DNA of 64,000 bases. Origin: Burkholderia sp. GAS332 (lineage in GTDB: Bacteria; Pseudomonadota; Gammaproteobacteria; Burkholderiales; Burkholderiaceae). Of this stretch, positions 52,751-61,186 are shown piece by piece. The number at the start of each line of letters is the position of its first letter. Positions within the stretch are counted from its first letter, which is position 1. The position numbers were made by a program, and so were the translations under genes. The notes under the pieces are model-generated. The model had not been told where the DNA came from. It ran no database searches and saw only the letters and a list, made by a program, of their open reading frames with translations. The stretch spans positions 3,720,001 through 3,784,000 of the forward strand of contig FSRV01000002.1 of assembly GCA_900142905.1 (NCBI GenBank), read 5' to 3'.

Positions 52751-53677
52751 ATGTCGTCGATCGACTTTGTAGAGGTTGCTCGTAAAGGGAAACTTCCTGT
52801 CGTCGCAATGGGACACGTGAACGTACAGGAAGTGGTGGCCGCGGAGCCGCACCGCAGTGCGCGCCTGCGTGTCTTTTCACGGCGAATCCACGGTCAGCCA
52901 TCGTTCACTTTTTCGATGGCAACGTTCGTTTTTACGCTCGTGCACCGGCTCGCTCGACCCGATTCGGCGTTTAGAAACATGCTGGTGCACTCCAGCTGCA
53001 ACTACTCCCGTGCAGCGCCTTTGCTTTTCTTCAGGGCGAAAAATGGCAACGAGGGCGATGTCGAGCGCCTGCATTTCTGCTCGTGGCACGACCTTGAGCC
53101 GCACTGGAACTCTACTCGTGACCATGCGCTGTGGATCTCTGCCGAAGGCCCTTACAGCGACCTATTGAAACTACTGGATTCCATCCGTGATGAGAGGGTT
53201 GGTGACTGTGATGATCTGCCTTCAGCGGAGGCGCCGCCCGTAGCTGCGGCAAAAGGTGACGCTCATCAAGAAGCCATTGCGTTTCGCAATGAGCTTCTGT
53301 CCAGGAACTGGCCAGATGGGAAACGCGTAGCGGAAATGGCGGGCGCCGGGTCACGAAGCAACCCGCATCAGTACGCGGCCCGTCAACGCTCGAACGGCGC
53401 GTTGCTCGGAGTGTGGGTCGCTGCGGAACGGACCTATAGGCACCCGGAGTTCCAGTTCGACGCCCACGGTGCGATACGCCCAGCGGTCGCCGATCTGTTG
53501 AAAGTCTTGCCCGGCAACGATGAAGACAGGAATGGCTGGCGGCGCGCATTCTGGCTCTATTCGCCACATGCGCTACTTTCGGGTGAAACCCCGGCAGAAG
53601 TCTTTGCGCTAGATCCGCAGCGGGTCGTGGAAGCGGCGAGAGAGGAGTTCTGCGGAGATCCGAATGCGCACTGGTGA
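52751..53677 (+). CDS. Xre/MbcA-like antitoxin with extra N-terminal domain
   Basis: This 308-aa protein starts MSSIDFVEVARKG at 52751, with AAGGAGG 6 nt upstream. The C-terminal 120 aa resemble antitoxins of RES toxins: WPDGKRVAEMAGAGSRSN is an HTH-like part, then PAVADLLKVLPG and FWLYSPHALLSGETPAEVF form the toxin-binding part. Typical antitoxins are about 130-180 aa, so residues 1-150 are an added, unrecognised domain. It overlaps the toxin gene by 14 bp. Confidence 0.65.
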   Translation: MSSIDFVEVARKGKLPVVAMGHVNVQEVVAAEPHRSARLRVFSRRIHGQPSFTFSMATFVFTLVHRLARPDSAFRNMLVHSSCNYSRAAPLLFFRAKNGNEGDVERLHFCSWHDLEPHWNSTRDHALWISAEGPYSDLLKLLDSIRDERVGDCDDLPSAEAPPVAAAKGDAHQEAIAFRNELLSRNWPDGKRVAEMAGAGSRSNPHQYAARQRSNGALLGVWVAAERTYRHPEFQFDAHGAIRPAVADLLKVLPGNDEDRNGWRRAFWLYSPHALLSGETPAEVFALDPQRVVEAAREEFCGDPNAHW

Positions 53678-54389
53678 AGGCGATGTGTTGCATCGGATCG
53701 AGTTCGGGGTCATCGAGGCGGGCACCTACTGGCATGTCTACCCGGCCGCGTACACTCCGACGTCCTCCAACCCTTACTCGAAAGCTCGTCTTGCATGGCG
53801 AGACGGCTCTCATGGCATGTTCTACGTCGGAGATACCGCGGCAGCGGCGCTTTGGGAGACCGCACTTCGATTCGCGGCCGTCCGCAGAGGTCGGGTGTCC
53901 ACCGACCAGAAGAATTTGCAGGACTGGATGCTTGCACGACTCGCGCTGAAAGTAGATGTCCCTGTCATCGAGTTGCGCCCACCTCATCGCCGCGCTGTAG
54001 TGGACGCGCATTCAGAGCTAGACGGTATGTGGGATGTCGTGCTCAAAACACCGCATCACGAAGAAACGCACAATGTTGCCGCTCGCCTGATGAGCCAGCT
54101 GGCGGCTGCTGGCTACGACACTGGTGCCGCATTGCGGTGGCACTCTCGACAGGCCGGCACAGAAAGTGTCATTCTGTTTTTTGAGCCCCCAATGTCATCG
54201 ACCTGGTGGACTTACGAGGAGTCCGACATCTTCCGGCTCGACGAAACGGAAGGTCAGAAACAGATCCGTATGGCACTCGCGTTACAAGGACTTGTATGGA
54301 GCGGTGCTCCGGTCGGTGTCGGGTTTGAGAATCCGCCTGAAGATGTGCCGCAAGCGAGTGAGCAACCCGCGGAGCGCGTAGAAAAGTAA
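53664..54389 (+). CDS. RES-domain toxin (NAD+ phosphorylase type)
   Basis: This 241-aa RES protein follows its antitoxin with a 14-bp overlap. RES toxins degrade NAD+. YWHVYPAAYTPTSSNPYSK, GSHGMFYVGDTAAAALWETAL (with the conserved Glu) and the later SQLAAAGYDTGAALRWHSR correspond to the family core. The toxin is longer than most RES domains (about 150-200 aa), with an acidic C-terminal tail. Array 3 begins 125 bp downstream. Confidence 0.75.
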   Translation: MRTGEGDVLHRIEFGVIEAGTYWHVYPAAYTPTSSNPYSKARLAWRDGSHGMFYVGDTAAAALWETALRFAAVRRGRVSTDQKNLQDWMLARLALKVDVPVIELRPPHRRAVVDAHSELDGMWDVVLKTPHHEETHNVAARLMSQLAAAGYDTGAALRWHSRQAGTESVILFFEPPMSSTWWTYEESDIFRLDETEGQKQIRMALALQGLVWSGAPVGVGFENPPEDVPQASEQPAERVEK

Positions 54390-54513
54390 GCTGATTGCTT
54401 TGGTGCGGCGTCCGTTTCGAGCCAATCGCTAATTTGGTACCACTTGCCCGTCGCTCACCACGGGTTCGATCAGCCTTTCGACGCTGACCTCACCGCTCGC
54501 TGAAATAGCGATA

Positions 54514-54710
54514 CCTCCTGGAACGGCTCACCGCTCACCAACGTGATGCCATGCTCCCTGGAACACCTCACCTTTCGTCGGGGTGGCGGCGTCTCCTGGA
54601 ATTCCTCACCTTTGACTAGGGTGACGGCATTTCCTGGCGTTCCTCACCTTTGATCACGATGGTGCCATCTCCTGGAATTCCTCACCATCCTGGAATCGCT
54701 TACCTTCAGC
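54514..54710 (+). repeat. Array 3: six copies of the CCTGGAAT-type motif
   Basis: CCTGG cores are at 54517, 54557, 54595, 54633, 54671 and 54689, with spacings 40, 38, 38, 38 and 18. Spacer types and order repeat those of the right part of array 1 (GACTAGGGTGACG then GATCACGATGG). It looks like a copy of array 1. No gene in 54390-54513 or 54711-54799. Confidence 0.9.
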
Positions 54711-54799
54711 TGGATCGCGGCAATTTCATCAGCGATGACGCAGTGGCAGCAGAGGGCTTACTAGGTTACCTCTCGTGGCCCCGTGAATCGGCAGTTTAT

Positions 54800-55318
54800 C
54801 TAGAACTTCACCTTCACCTGAAACCCGATCGTGAACGGAAGATTGTCCGAGGGGATCGGTGGAATCACAATAAAGTTAGCCCCGACGCGCTTATAGTCGA
54901 CCATCACGATCGGCGCCACCACCGGCCCGATCGTGTGGTTGCGACCCAAGCCCCAGTTGCCATAGTTGTAGCCCGAGATGATCCCGCCCATCGCCGCGAT
55001 CCGCACGATGCCCCAGTGCGCGAATTCCGGCGCCCAGACGCCGCCGCCATAATATGAAGGGCGCCGCAGCGAGTTCCGAAAGCCGCCGGCCGTCAGTGCC
55101 CATTGGTTGTTGAGCCAGCATTCGACGCCAAGGCCGGGATTGAACTGCTCGAAATGGGTGTTGGGATCGGGGTTGATGTGATACGAACCGAGCATCGCGT
55201 CGACCCACACACCGCCCTCGCACCAGTTGCCCGCATGCGCCGCGGAGGCTGCGGCCAGGCTCGCGGCGAGCGCCACGGCGGTACGCCGAATGTTCTTCTT
55301 GATCTGCCGAAAATGCAT
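54800..55318 (-). CDS. Small outer-membrane beta-barrel protein
   Basis: This 172-aa exported protein has a signal peptide ending SAAHA/GN (about residue 30). Alternating strands and a terminal VKVKF (Phe end) fit an 8-stranded barrel. GSYHINPD, NPGLGVECWLNNQWALTAGGF and YYGGGVWAPE are reminiscent of PagP/PagL-sized proteins, but the catalytic residues of those enzymes are not clear. Function unknown. GGAG precedes the ATG. Confidence 0.6.
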   Translation of the reverse strand: MHFRQIKKNIRRTAVALAASLAAASAAHAGNWCEGGVWVDAMLGSYHINPDPNTHFEQFNPGLGVECWLNNQWALTAGGFRNSLRRPSYYGGGVWAPEFAHWGIVRIAAMGGIISGYNYGNWGLGRNHTIGPVVAPIVMVDYKRVGANFIVIPPIPSDNLPFTIGFQVKVKF

Positions 55319-55542
55319 GTACGCTCCGCCACCGGTCGAGCGCCGGTGTCATCTATGTTCTGGTTATTCTTGCTTGCCGTCCGTCGCGCACTGTACCTCA
55401 ACCAGCACAGACGATGTGGAGGACACGCTCGGGGCCCGCGGGCACAGGACGTGCCCCGCGGCGCAGACGCAACCATAACGGAGAACCGATGGCAAAGCGG
55501 TGAACACGTGACAGACGTTCACCTTCAATCGCTGAAAAAGCG

Positions 55543-56022
55543 TTAGAGGCCGAGATCGGACAGGCCCGGATGATCGTCGGGACGGCGGCCGAGCGGCCAA
55601 TGATAAAGACGGTCGGCCTCGCGGATCGGCAGATCGTTGATGCTGGCATGACGGCGCGTCATCAGTCCGTGTTCATCGAACTCCCAATTCTCGTTGCCGT
55701 ATGAACGGAACCAGTTGTTCGAGTCGTCGTGCCATTCGTAGGCAAAGCGCACGGCGATGCGGTTATCCGTGAATGCCCATAGCTCCTTGATCAGGCGATA
55801 GTCGAGTTCCTTTGCCCATTTGCGGCGCAACAGTCCGACGATCTCCGCGCGCCCATGCGTGAACTCGGCACGGTTGCGCCAGACGCTATCCGGTGTGTAC
55901 GCGAGCGACACGCGCTCGGGATCGCGGGTATTCCAGCCGTCTTCCGCGGCGCGGACCTTCTGGATCGCGGTTTCGCGTGTGAACGGCGGGAGTGGCGGGC
56001 GGGTTTCGATTGGGTCGGCCAT
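55543..56022 (-). CDS. DUF1348 (SnoaL/NTF2-like) protein
   Basis: This 159-aa protein has the DUF1348 pattern [30 protein letters not shown]-like [21 protein letters not shown] and [11 protein letters not shown]. The fold is a cone-shaped NTF2-like barrel, and no reaction is established. It lies 13 bp 3' of the TetR gene on the same strand, so the two probably form an operon. Confidence 0.8.
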   Translation of the reverse strand: MADPIETRPPLPPFTRETAIQKVRAAEDGWNTRDPERVSLAYTPDSVWRNRAEFTHGRAEIVGLLRRKWAKELDYRLIKELWAFTDNRIAVRFAYEWHDDSNNWFRSYGNENWEFDEHGLMTRRHASINDLPIREADRLYHWPLGRRPDDHPGLSDLGL

Positions 56023-56035
56023 GGGAGTTCCTCAG

Positions 56036-56722
56036 TCAGGTTGCGGTGCGCCGGGACGGCGGTCGTTTGCTCGGGGCTTTGCTCGGGGTTTTGCGCGACT
56101 CGCTTGATTCGCCGGCGGACTCGGCGTCGAGTAGGGCCTCGGCTGCGGTTTGCGCGTCGAGCGCGGCGTCGGCCTCGCCGCTCACCAGCGCCACGCCGAT
56201 GGCGCCGTCGAGCAGGATCAGCCATCGGCGCGACAAACCCACGGCGCGGCGGGCGTCCATGCCCGATTCGGCCGCGTATTCATCGCACTGGGTCCGCACG
56301 AACGCGAGCAGGCGCGCCTTGTGTTCACGCGCGACGATCCGGATCGGATCCTCCGCGGAGGCGATTTCGCCGGCGGCGTTCAGAAACGCGCAACCATGAA
56401 AATCCTCCGAAGCAAACCAGTCGCGCAGCACATCGAACATGCCGAGCAGGTGTTCGCGCGCAGTCTTGCCCTGCTGCAGCGTGCCCGTGATAAACCAGTT
56501 CATCCAGCGTTCGTCGCGCCGTTCCAGCGCGGCGGCAACGAGCGCGTCTTTCGATTCGAAATGCGTGTAGAAGCTTTTGCGCGCGGTGCCGGACTGTTTG
56601 ACGATCGCATCGACGCCTGTGGCATGGATGCCGCCGGCGTAGATCAATGCTTCCGCAGCATCGAGCAGCCGTTCACGCGCGCTGCCGGACGCAGCCGATT
56701 CAGTTGGGTTTTGAATAGCCAT
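56036..56722 (-). CDS. TetR-family transcriptional regulator
   Basis: This 228-aa regulator has its HTH in residues 15-62 (GGIHATGVDAIVKQSGTARKSFYTHFESK), followed by a ligand-binding helical part and a basic C-terminal tail (RKTPSKAPSKRPPSRR). A strong dyad covers 56725-56754, immediately upstream of the ATG at 56722. The repressor therefore likely controls its own operon with DUF1348. The leader is very short, with no Shine-Dalgarno. Confidence 0.8.
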   Translation of the reverse strand: MAIQNPTESAASGSARERLLDAAEALIYAGGIHATGVDAIVKQSGTARKSFYTHFESKDALVAAALERRDERWMNWFITGTLQQGKTAREHLLGMFDVLRDWFASEDFHGCAFLNAAGEIASAEDPIRIVAREHKARLLAFVRTQCDEYAAESGMDARRAVGLSRRWLILLDGAIGVALVSGEADAALDAQTAAEALLDAESAGESSESRKTPSKAPSKRPPSRRTAT

Positions 56723-56724
56723 GT

Positions 56725-56754
56725 ACGAAGGGTAGAACGATCATTCTCCTTCGT
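56725..56754. promoter_or_regulatory. TetR operator candidate
   Basis: Nested arms: ACGAAGG (56725-56731) with CCTTCGT (56748-56754), and AGAA (56734-56737) with TTCT (56744-56747) around GATC. The total is about 30 bp with a one-base asymmetry. It abuts the TetR start codon. Confidence 0.55.
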
Positions 56755-56831
56755 CAAGTTTTTGTGCACTTCAGCGGGGTGAGTGCGCTTGCTGCTATCG
56801 TGGTGGCGATCAATCAACTGGAACGAATTCC

Positions 56832-57482
56832 ATGAGTCGCTCTCCTGTCCGCGCAACGTTTGTACGTGTGCTCCTCAGCGCAACGCTGCTGACGGCAATG
56901 GCCTGTACGCCTGTGCGAGTGCTCACCCATACGGTCAGTCAGAACGAAGCGCGCGTGCCGGTTGGACACTACGATCTCGACCCGGACCATTGCAGCATTA
57001 CCTTCGACATCGATCACTTCAAGTATTCGCGCTTTACCATGCGCTTCGACCGCAAACAGGGGCAGCTCGACTGGAACGAAGGGGGATTGGACAAGAGTAG
57101 TGCAACGATCACGATCGACGCCGCGAGCATCGATACGAATGTGCCGCTACTCGACAAGATGGTGAAAAGCGAGAGCATGCTCGACGTGTCGCGCTATCCG
57201 GAAGTGCGCTTCGCCAGCACGCGCTTCGAGCGCACCGGCGAATCGCGCGGCACGTTGAGCGGCGATCTGACCATTCACGGTGTTACGCAACCCGTGACCT
57301 TAGACGTGACGTTCAACGGTTTCGCGCCCGATCCGCTGACGAAAAAAGACACGCTCGGTTTTTCCGCGGACGGTCATTTCAGCCGTGCGAGGTTCGGTCT
57401 GGCGACGTGGTATCCGGCCGTCGGCGACGATATTCATGTACGCGTTCAGGCCGAGTTCGTTAAAACGCCCGCAGGCGGGTGA
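56832..57482 (+). CDS. YceI-family periplasmic lipid-binding protein
   Basis: This 216-aa protein has a lipoprotein-like leader (LLTAMACTP) and the YceI lipocalin-like domain from residue 45: GHYDLDPDHCSITFDIDHFKYSRF, ASIDTNVPLLDKM and the later LDVSRYPEVRFASTRFE, LTIHGVTQPVTLDV. The family binds polyprenoids. The lipobox is imperfect at -3. It diverges from the TetR gene. A hairpin terminator overlaps its end. Confidence 0.85.
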   Translation: MSRSPVRATFVRVLLSATLLTAMACTPVRVLTHTVSQNEARVPVGHYDLDPDHCSITFDIDHFKYSRFTMRFDRKQGQLDWNEGGLDKSSATITIDAASIDTNVPLLDKMVKSESMLDVSRYPEVRFASTRFERTGESRGTLSGDLTIHGVTQPVTLDVTFNGFAPDPLTKKDTLGFSADGHFSRARFGLATWYPAVGDDIHVRVQAEFVKTPAGG

Positions 57483-57500
57483 GCGCGGTGCGGGCGTTTT
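57462..57500 (+). terminator. Rho-independent terminator of the yceI-like gene
   Basis: AAAACGCCCGC (57462-57472) pairs with GCGGGCGTTTT (57490-57500). A T-rich tail follows. The left arm is inside the 3' end of the gene. Confidence 0.75.
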
Positions 57501-57553
57501 GTTTCGAGATCCTTTGTTTCAGATGCTGGGGCTGAGCGTGTTGTCGTTTTAGC

Positions 57554-58585
57554 TCAGGCCGCCGTCCAGTCGAGAATCACCTTGCCGCTCTCGCCTGAGA
57601 GCATTGTGGCGAACGCTTCCTGATAATCGTCGACCTTGAAATGATGAGTGAGGATCGGCGACAGATCCAAACCGCTTTGCAGCATCGCAACCATCTTGTA
57701 CCAGGTCTCGAACATCTCGCGGCCATAAATGCCCTTGATTTCAAGGCCTTTGAAAATCACCTGGGTCCAGTCGATGGCGGTCTGCGCGGGCGGGATGCCG
57801 AGCAGCGCAATCTTGCCGCCGTGGTTCATCGCTTCGAGCATGCTGGTGAAAGCGCTCGGCACACCTGACATTTCCAGCCCGACGTCGAAACCTTCGGTCA
57901 TGTGCAGATCCGTCATCACGTCACGCAACGATTCACGCGAGACGTTCACCGCGCGCGTCGCACCCATCTTGCGCGCGAGTTCGAGGCGATAATCGTTGAC
58001 GTCGGTAATCACCACATTGCGTGCGCCGACGTGTTTCGCAATCGCCACCGCCATGATGCCGATCGGCCCGGCTCCTGTGATCAGCACGTCTTCGCCGACC
58101 AGATTGAACGACAGCGCCGTATGCGTGGCGTTGCCGAACGGATCGAAGATCGCGGCGAGATCATCGGAGATTTCAGGCGGAATCTTGAACGCGTTGAACG
58201 CGGGAATCACGAGATACTCGGCGAATGCGCCTTCACGATTCACGCCAACGCCCACCGTATTGCGACACAGGTGCCGGCGCCCGGCACGACAGTTGCGACA
58301 GAAACCGCAGGTGATATGCCCTTCACCCGAAACGCGATCGCCAATTGCAAAGCCGCGCACTTCCTGGCCCATCTCGACGATTTCACCGACGTATTCGTGG
58401 CCGACATGCATCGGCACGGGAATCGTCTTTTGCGCCCAGTCGTCCCACTTCCAGATGTGGATATCGGTACCGCAAATCGCGGTGCGCGTGATGCGGATCA
58501 TCACGTCGTTGTGACCGACTTCGGGTTTCTTCACATCCGTCAGCGTGAGGCCCGGTGCGCGTTCGAGTTTTGCTAGTGCTTTCAT
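57554..58585 (-). CDS. tdh: L-threonine 3-dehydrogenase
   Basis: This 343-aa zinc alcohol dehydrogenase-type enzyme oxidises L-threonine to 2-amino-3-ketobutyrate with NAD+. The catalytic zinc ligands are seen in CGTDIHIW and GHEYVGE, the structural zinc site is [15 protein letters not shown] and the Rossmann motif is [14 protein letters not shown] lies 7 nt before the ATG at 58585. It follows kbl by 13 bp, the classical kbl-tdh operon that degrades threonine to glycine and acetyl-CoA. Confidence 0.95.
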   Translation of the reverse strand: MKALAKLERAPGLTLTDVKKPEVGHNDVMIRITRTAICGTDIHIWKWDDWAQKTIPVPMHVGHEYVGEIVEMGQEVRGFAIGDRVSGEGHITCGFCRNCRAGRRHLCRNTVGVGVNREGAFAEYLVIPAFNAFKIPPEISDDLAAIFDPFGNATHTALSFNLVGEDVLITGAGPIGIMAVAIAKHVGARNVVITDVNDYRLELARKMGATRAVNVSRESLRDVMTDLHMTEGFDVGLEMSGVPSAFTSMLEAMNHGGKIALLGIPPAQTAIDWTQVIFKGLEIKGIYGREMFETWYKMVAMLQSGLDLSPILTHHFKVDDYQEAFATMLSGESGKVILDWTAA

Positions 58586-58598
58586 GTGCGCCTCCGCT

Positions 58599-59798
58599 TC
58601 AGATGATGCCGAGTTGACGGCCGACGCGCGCGAATACGTCGACGGCACGGTCGATTTGTTCAGGCGTGTGCGCGGCGCTCATTTGCGTGCGGATGCGCGC
58701 GCGGCCTTTCGGCACGACGGGGAACGAGAAGCCGATGACGTAAACGCCTTCCTTCAGCAACGCATCGGCCATGTTCGATGCGAGTTGCGCGTCGCCGAGC
58801 ATGACCGGAATGATCGGGTGTTCGCCGGGCACGAGCGTGAAGCCGAGCGCGCTCATCGCACGGCGGAAATGCGCACCGTTTTCACGCACACGCGCGCGCA
58901 GTTGAGCACCTTCGTCGCTGGCGAGCAATTCGAGTACTTTCAACGAGGCGGCAGCAATGCTCGGCGTCAGCGTGTTCGAGAACAAATAGGGACGCGAGCG
59001 TTGACGCAATAGATCGACAACTTCCTGGCGCGCGGCGACGTAGCCGCCCGATGCGCCACCCAGTGCTTTGCCGAGCGTGCCGGTGATGATGTCGACACGC
59101 GACAGCACACCGCAATGCTCCGGCGTGCCGCGCCCATGTTCGCCGACGAACCCGACCGCATGCGAATCGTCCACCATCACCAGTGCGCCGTAGCGGTCGG
59201 CCAGATCGCAAATGCCGGCAAGGTTGGCGATGATGCCGTCCATCGAAAACACGCCGTCGGTGGCGATCAGCTTGAAGCGCGCGCCAGCGGCATCGGCTTC
59301 TTTCAGCCTGGCTTCGAGATCGGCAAGGTCATTATTCTTGTAGCGAAAACGCTTCGCCTTCGAAAGCCGCACACCGTCGATGATGCTCGCGTGGTTCAGC
59401 TCGTCACTGATGATGGCGTCGTTTTCGTCGAGCAGGGTTTCGAACAGACCGCCGTTCGCATCGAAACAGCTGGAATAGAGGATGCAGTCGTCGGTTTGCA
59501 GGAAGGCGGCCAGCGCTTTCTCGAGATCTTTGTGCACAGTTTGCGTGCCGCAGATAAAACGCACCGACGCCATGCCGAAGCCGTCGTGATCCAGACCAAG
59601 CTTGGCGGCCTCGATCAACCGTTCGTCGTTGGCGAGACCGAGATAGTTGTTCGCGCAGAAATTCAGTACTTCCGTACCGTTCGCGAGACGCACGTCAGCC
59701 GACTGCGGGCTGGCGATCACGCGCTCGTTCTTGTAAAAGCCGTCAGCGCGAATCTGCTCGAGAGTGCCGCGCAGATGGGCGAGGTAAAGGTCACGCAT
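58599..59798 (-). CDS. kbl: 2-amino-3-ketobutyrate CoA ligase
   Basis: This 399-aa PLP enzyme of the alpha-oxoamine synthase family cleaves 2-amino-3-ketobutyrate with CoA to glycine and acetyl-CoA. Motifs are [12 protein letters not shown], the Asp/His pair in [10 protein letters not shown], and the Schiff-base Lys in [18 protein letters not shown] precedes the ATG at 59798, and the longer frame to 59852 is not needed. It is the first gene of the kbl-tdh operon and diverges from an XRE-cupin regulator. Confidence 0.95.
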   Translation of the reverse strand: MRDLYLAHLRGTLEQIRADGFYKNERVIASPQSADVRLANGTEVLNFCANNYLGLANDERLIEAAKLGLDHDGFGMASVRFICGTQTVHKDLEKALAAFLQTDDCILYSSCFDANGGLFETLLDENDAIISDELNHASIIDGVRLSKAKRFRYKNNDLADLEARLKEADAAGARFKLIATDGVFSMDGIIANLAGICDLADRYGALVMVDDSHAVGFVGEHGRGTPEHCGVLSRVDIITGTLGKALGGASGGYVAARQEVVDLLRQRSRPYLFSNTLTPSIAAASLKVLELLASDEGAQLRARVRENGAHFRRAMSALGFTLVPGEHPIIPVMLGDAQLASNMADALLKEGVYVIGFSFPVVPKGRARIRTQMSAAHTPEQIDRAVDVFARVGRQLGII

Positions 59799-59962
59799 GA
59801 ACCAGACTCCTGAAAGGGTGGTGCGCTCCGACATGTCCGGCATCTGCGGCATTTTCTACGTCGAGGCGGGCTGTTATAGTCGGCTGTCAGTTTTATCGGA
59901 TATTTTCGTTTTTCCGAACTAAAATCCGGTATGTCGAACAACTCTAAACGATAGGTCAGTAA

Positions 59963-60589
59963 ATGGCAAGTTCGGGAAACCGCCGTGCAGCAGCCAGCGC
60001 GACACCCACTTCCGGCGCGAACCCGGTCCCTGCAATCGCGGCGCCGCCTCGTGTCGGCGAGCAGATTCAGCGTCTGCGCGCCGAACGGCGCATGACGCTC
60101 GACGACCTGTCGCGCGCGGCCGGCGTGTCGAAATCAATGCTCTCGGAAATCGAACGCGACAAGGCTAATCCGACGATCGCGGTCGCCTGGCGTCTGACGA
60201 ACGCGCTCGGCGTCAGTCTCGATTCGCTGTTCGCGCCGCAAAAGGCGCCGGAGGCGATCGCCGTTTCCGGTCCGCACGACATCCCGACTTTGAGCGGGCA
60301 CGAGGCCAAGTATCAGTTGCGAGTCTGGGGGCCGATCGAGTTGGCCGGTAAGTTCGAGTGGTACGAGCTGACGCTCCAGCCGGGCGGGGCACTGGTGTCG
60401 AACGCGCACGAACCCGGTACGCGTGAGCATCTGACCGTGCTGCAGGGATCGATCGAGATCGAGGCGGCCGGCACGACGAAGCGGCTCAAGGCCGCGGACA
60501 CCGCGCGCTACGTCGCCGACGAGCCGCACGCGATCCGCAACGCCGGGAAGGGTGAGGCGAAAGCGCTGCTGGTGGTGATTCACGGCTGA
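59963..60589 (+). CDS. XRE-cupin transcriptional regulator
   Basis: This 208-aa regulator has an XRE helix-turn-helix (about 31-85, LDDLSRAAGVSKSMLSEIERDKANPT) and a C-terminal cupin (about 130-205: GTREHLTVLQGSIEIEA, YVADEPHAIRN). It diverges from kbl. The 164-bp gap is AT-rich near 59890-59940, with CGGAT (59898-59902) facing ATCCG (59925-59929). Cupin regulators of this type often sense amino acids, so control of threonine breakdown is inferred. Confidence 0.85.
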   Translation: MASSGNRRAAASATPTSGANPVPAIAAPPRVGEQIQRLRAERRMTLDDLSRAAGVSKSMLSEIERDKANPTIAVAWRLTNALGVSLDSLFAPQKAPEAIAVSGPHDIPTLSGHEAKYQLRVWGPIELAGKFEWYELTLQPGGALVSNAHEPGTREHLTVLQGSIEIEAAGTTKRLKAADTARYVADEPHAIRNAGKGEAKALLVVIHG

Positions 60590-60682
60590 GCTGCGGGCGC
60601 ACCGTTGCTGGATATTGGCTGACCCGGGCTGACCCGGGCCGATTCGCGCTGAATTGTCCGTTCGGCTGAGGTTGCGCGAGAC

Positions 60683-60700
60683 ACTGTATATTTGTACAGT
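60683..60700. promoter_or_regulatory. LexA-type SOS box
   Basis: ACTGTA (60683-60688) and TACAGT (60695-60700) are perfect arms, so the site reads CTGT-N8-ACAG, the standard LexA core. It lies 25 bp before the ATG at 60725. A -35-like TTGCGC (60672-60677) and a -10-like TACAGT at 17-bp spacing would put LexA over the promoter. Confidence 0.65.
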
Positions 60701-60724
60701 ACAGGGTATCGACAGGAGCCGATA

Positions 60725-61123
60725 ATGAACGACCTGACCACCAACCAAGCCGAGCATGCTCTGGCCGCGCTGCGCTATCAAACCGCGGCGCGCGATCTTG
60801 AACATATCGTGCGCAACATCGCTGCACGCTACATCGTCCAGCAGGTGCCGCTTACGTGGCGCCTGCTGCAAGCAATCGAAGCCGAAGCGTTGGCGGATCT
60901 CGGGTTTGCCAGCCGGCACGACGCGATCATGCTCGGCCTGTTCCAACGGCCGTCCGCCTTGCCTTATCCGGAAACGGACGAGGCGGTGGACTTCGGCACC
61001 TCCACCGCGTTGCCGGCGGTGTTCGCGTTTGCCGTCTCGGCCTATGAAGAGGCGGCACGCCGCGCCGCACAACCTGCGTCTAAAGACGCTCCGCTCAAGC
61101 ACGCCCGAGCATGGGGCGACTGA
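60725..61123 (+). CDS. Unknown protein behind a LexA-type box
   Basis: This 132-aa soluble, mostly helical protein starts MNDLTTNQAEHALAAL with AGGAG 7 nt upstream. I recognise no family. Hydrophobic helix positions around LEHIVRNIAARYIVQQ and LPAVFAFAVSAYEEAARRAA suggest a small helical bundle. It is followed after 63 bp by the recombinase-like gene on the same strand. SOS control is inferred from the box at 60683-60700. Confidence 0.6.
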   Translation: MNDLTTNQAEHALAALRYQTAARDLEHIVRNIAARYIVQQVPLTWRLLQAIEAEALADLGFASRHDAIMLGLFQRPSALPYPETDEAVDFGTSTALPAVFAFAVSAYEEAARRAAQPASKDAPLKHARAWGD

Positions 61124-61186
61124 CTTAAGGGCTGTACTTTCATCGGTTGCCACCTACAATATGCGCAACTAACGGAAAGATAGCCT

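Noticed and set aside
54800..55318. PagP or PagL lipid A enzyme
   Set aside because: Size and barrel pattern are similar, but I cannot place the catalytic residues, so only a generic barrel call is made.
59799..59962. Riboswitch upstream of kbl
   Set aside because: No glycine or threonine riboswitch core could be recognised in the 164-bp leader; the AT-rich partial dyad fits the cupin regulator better.
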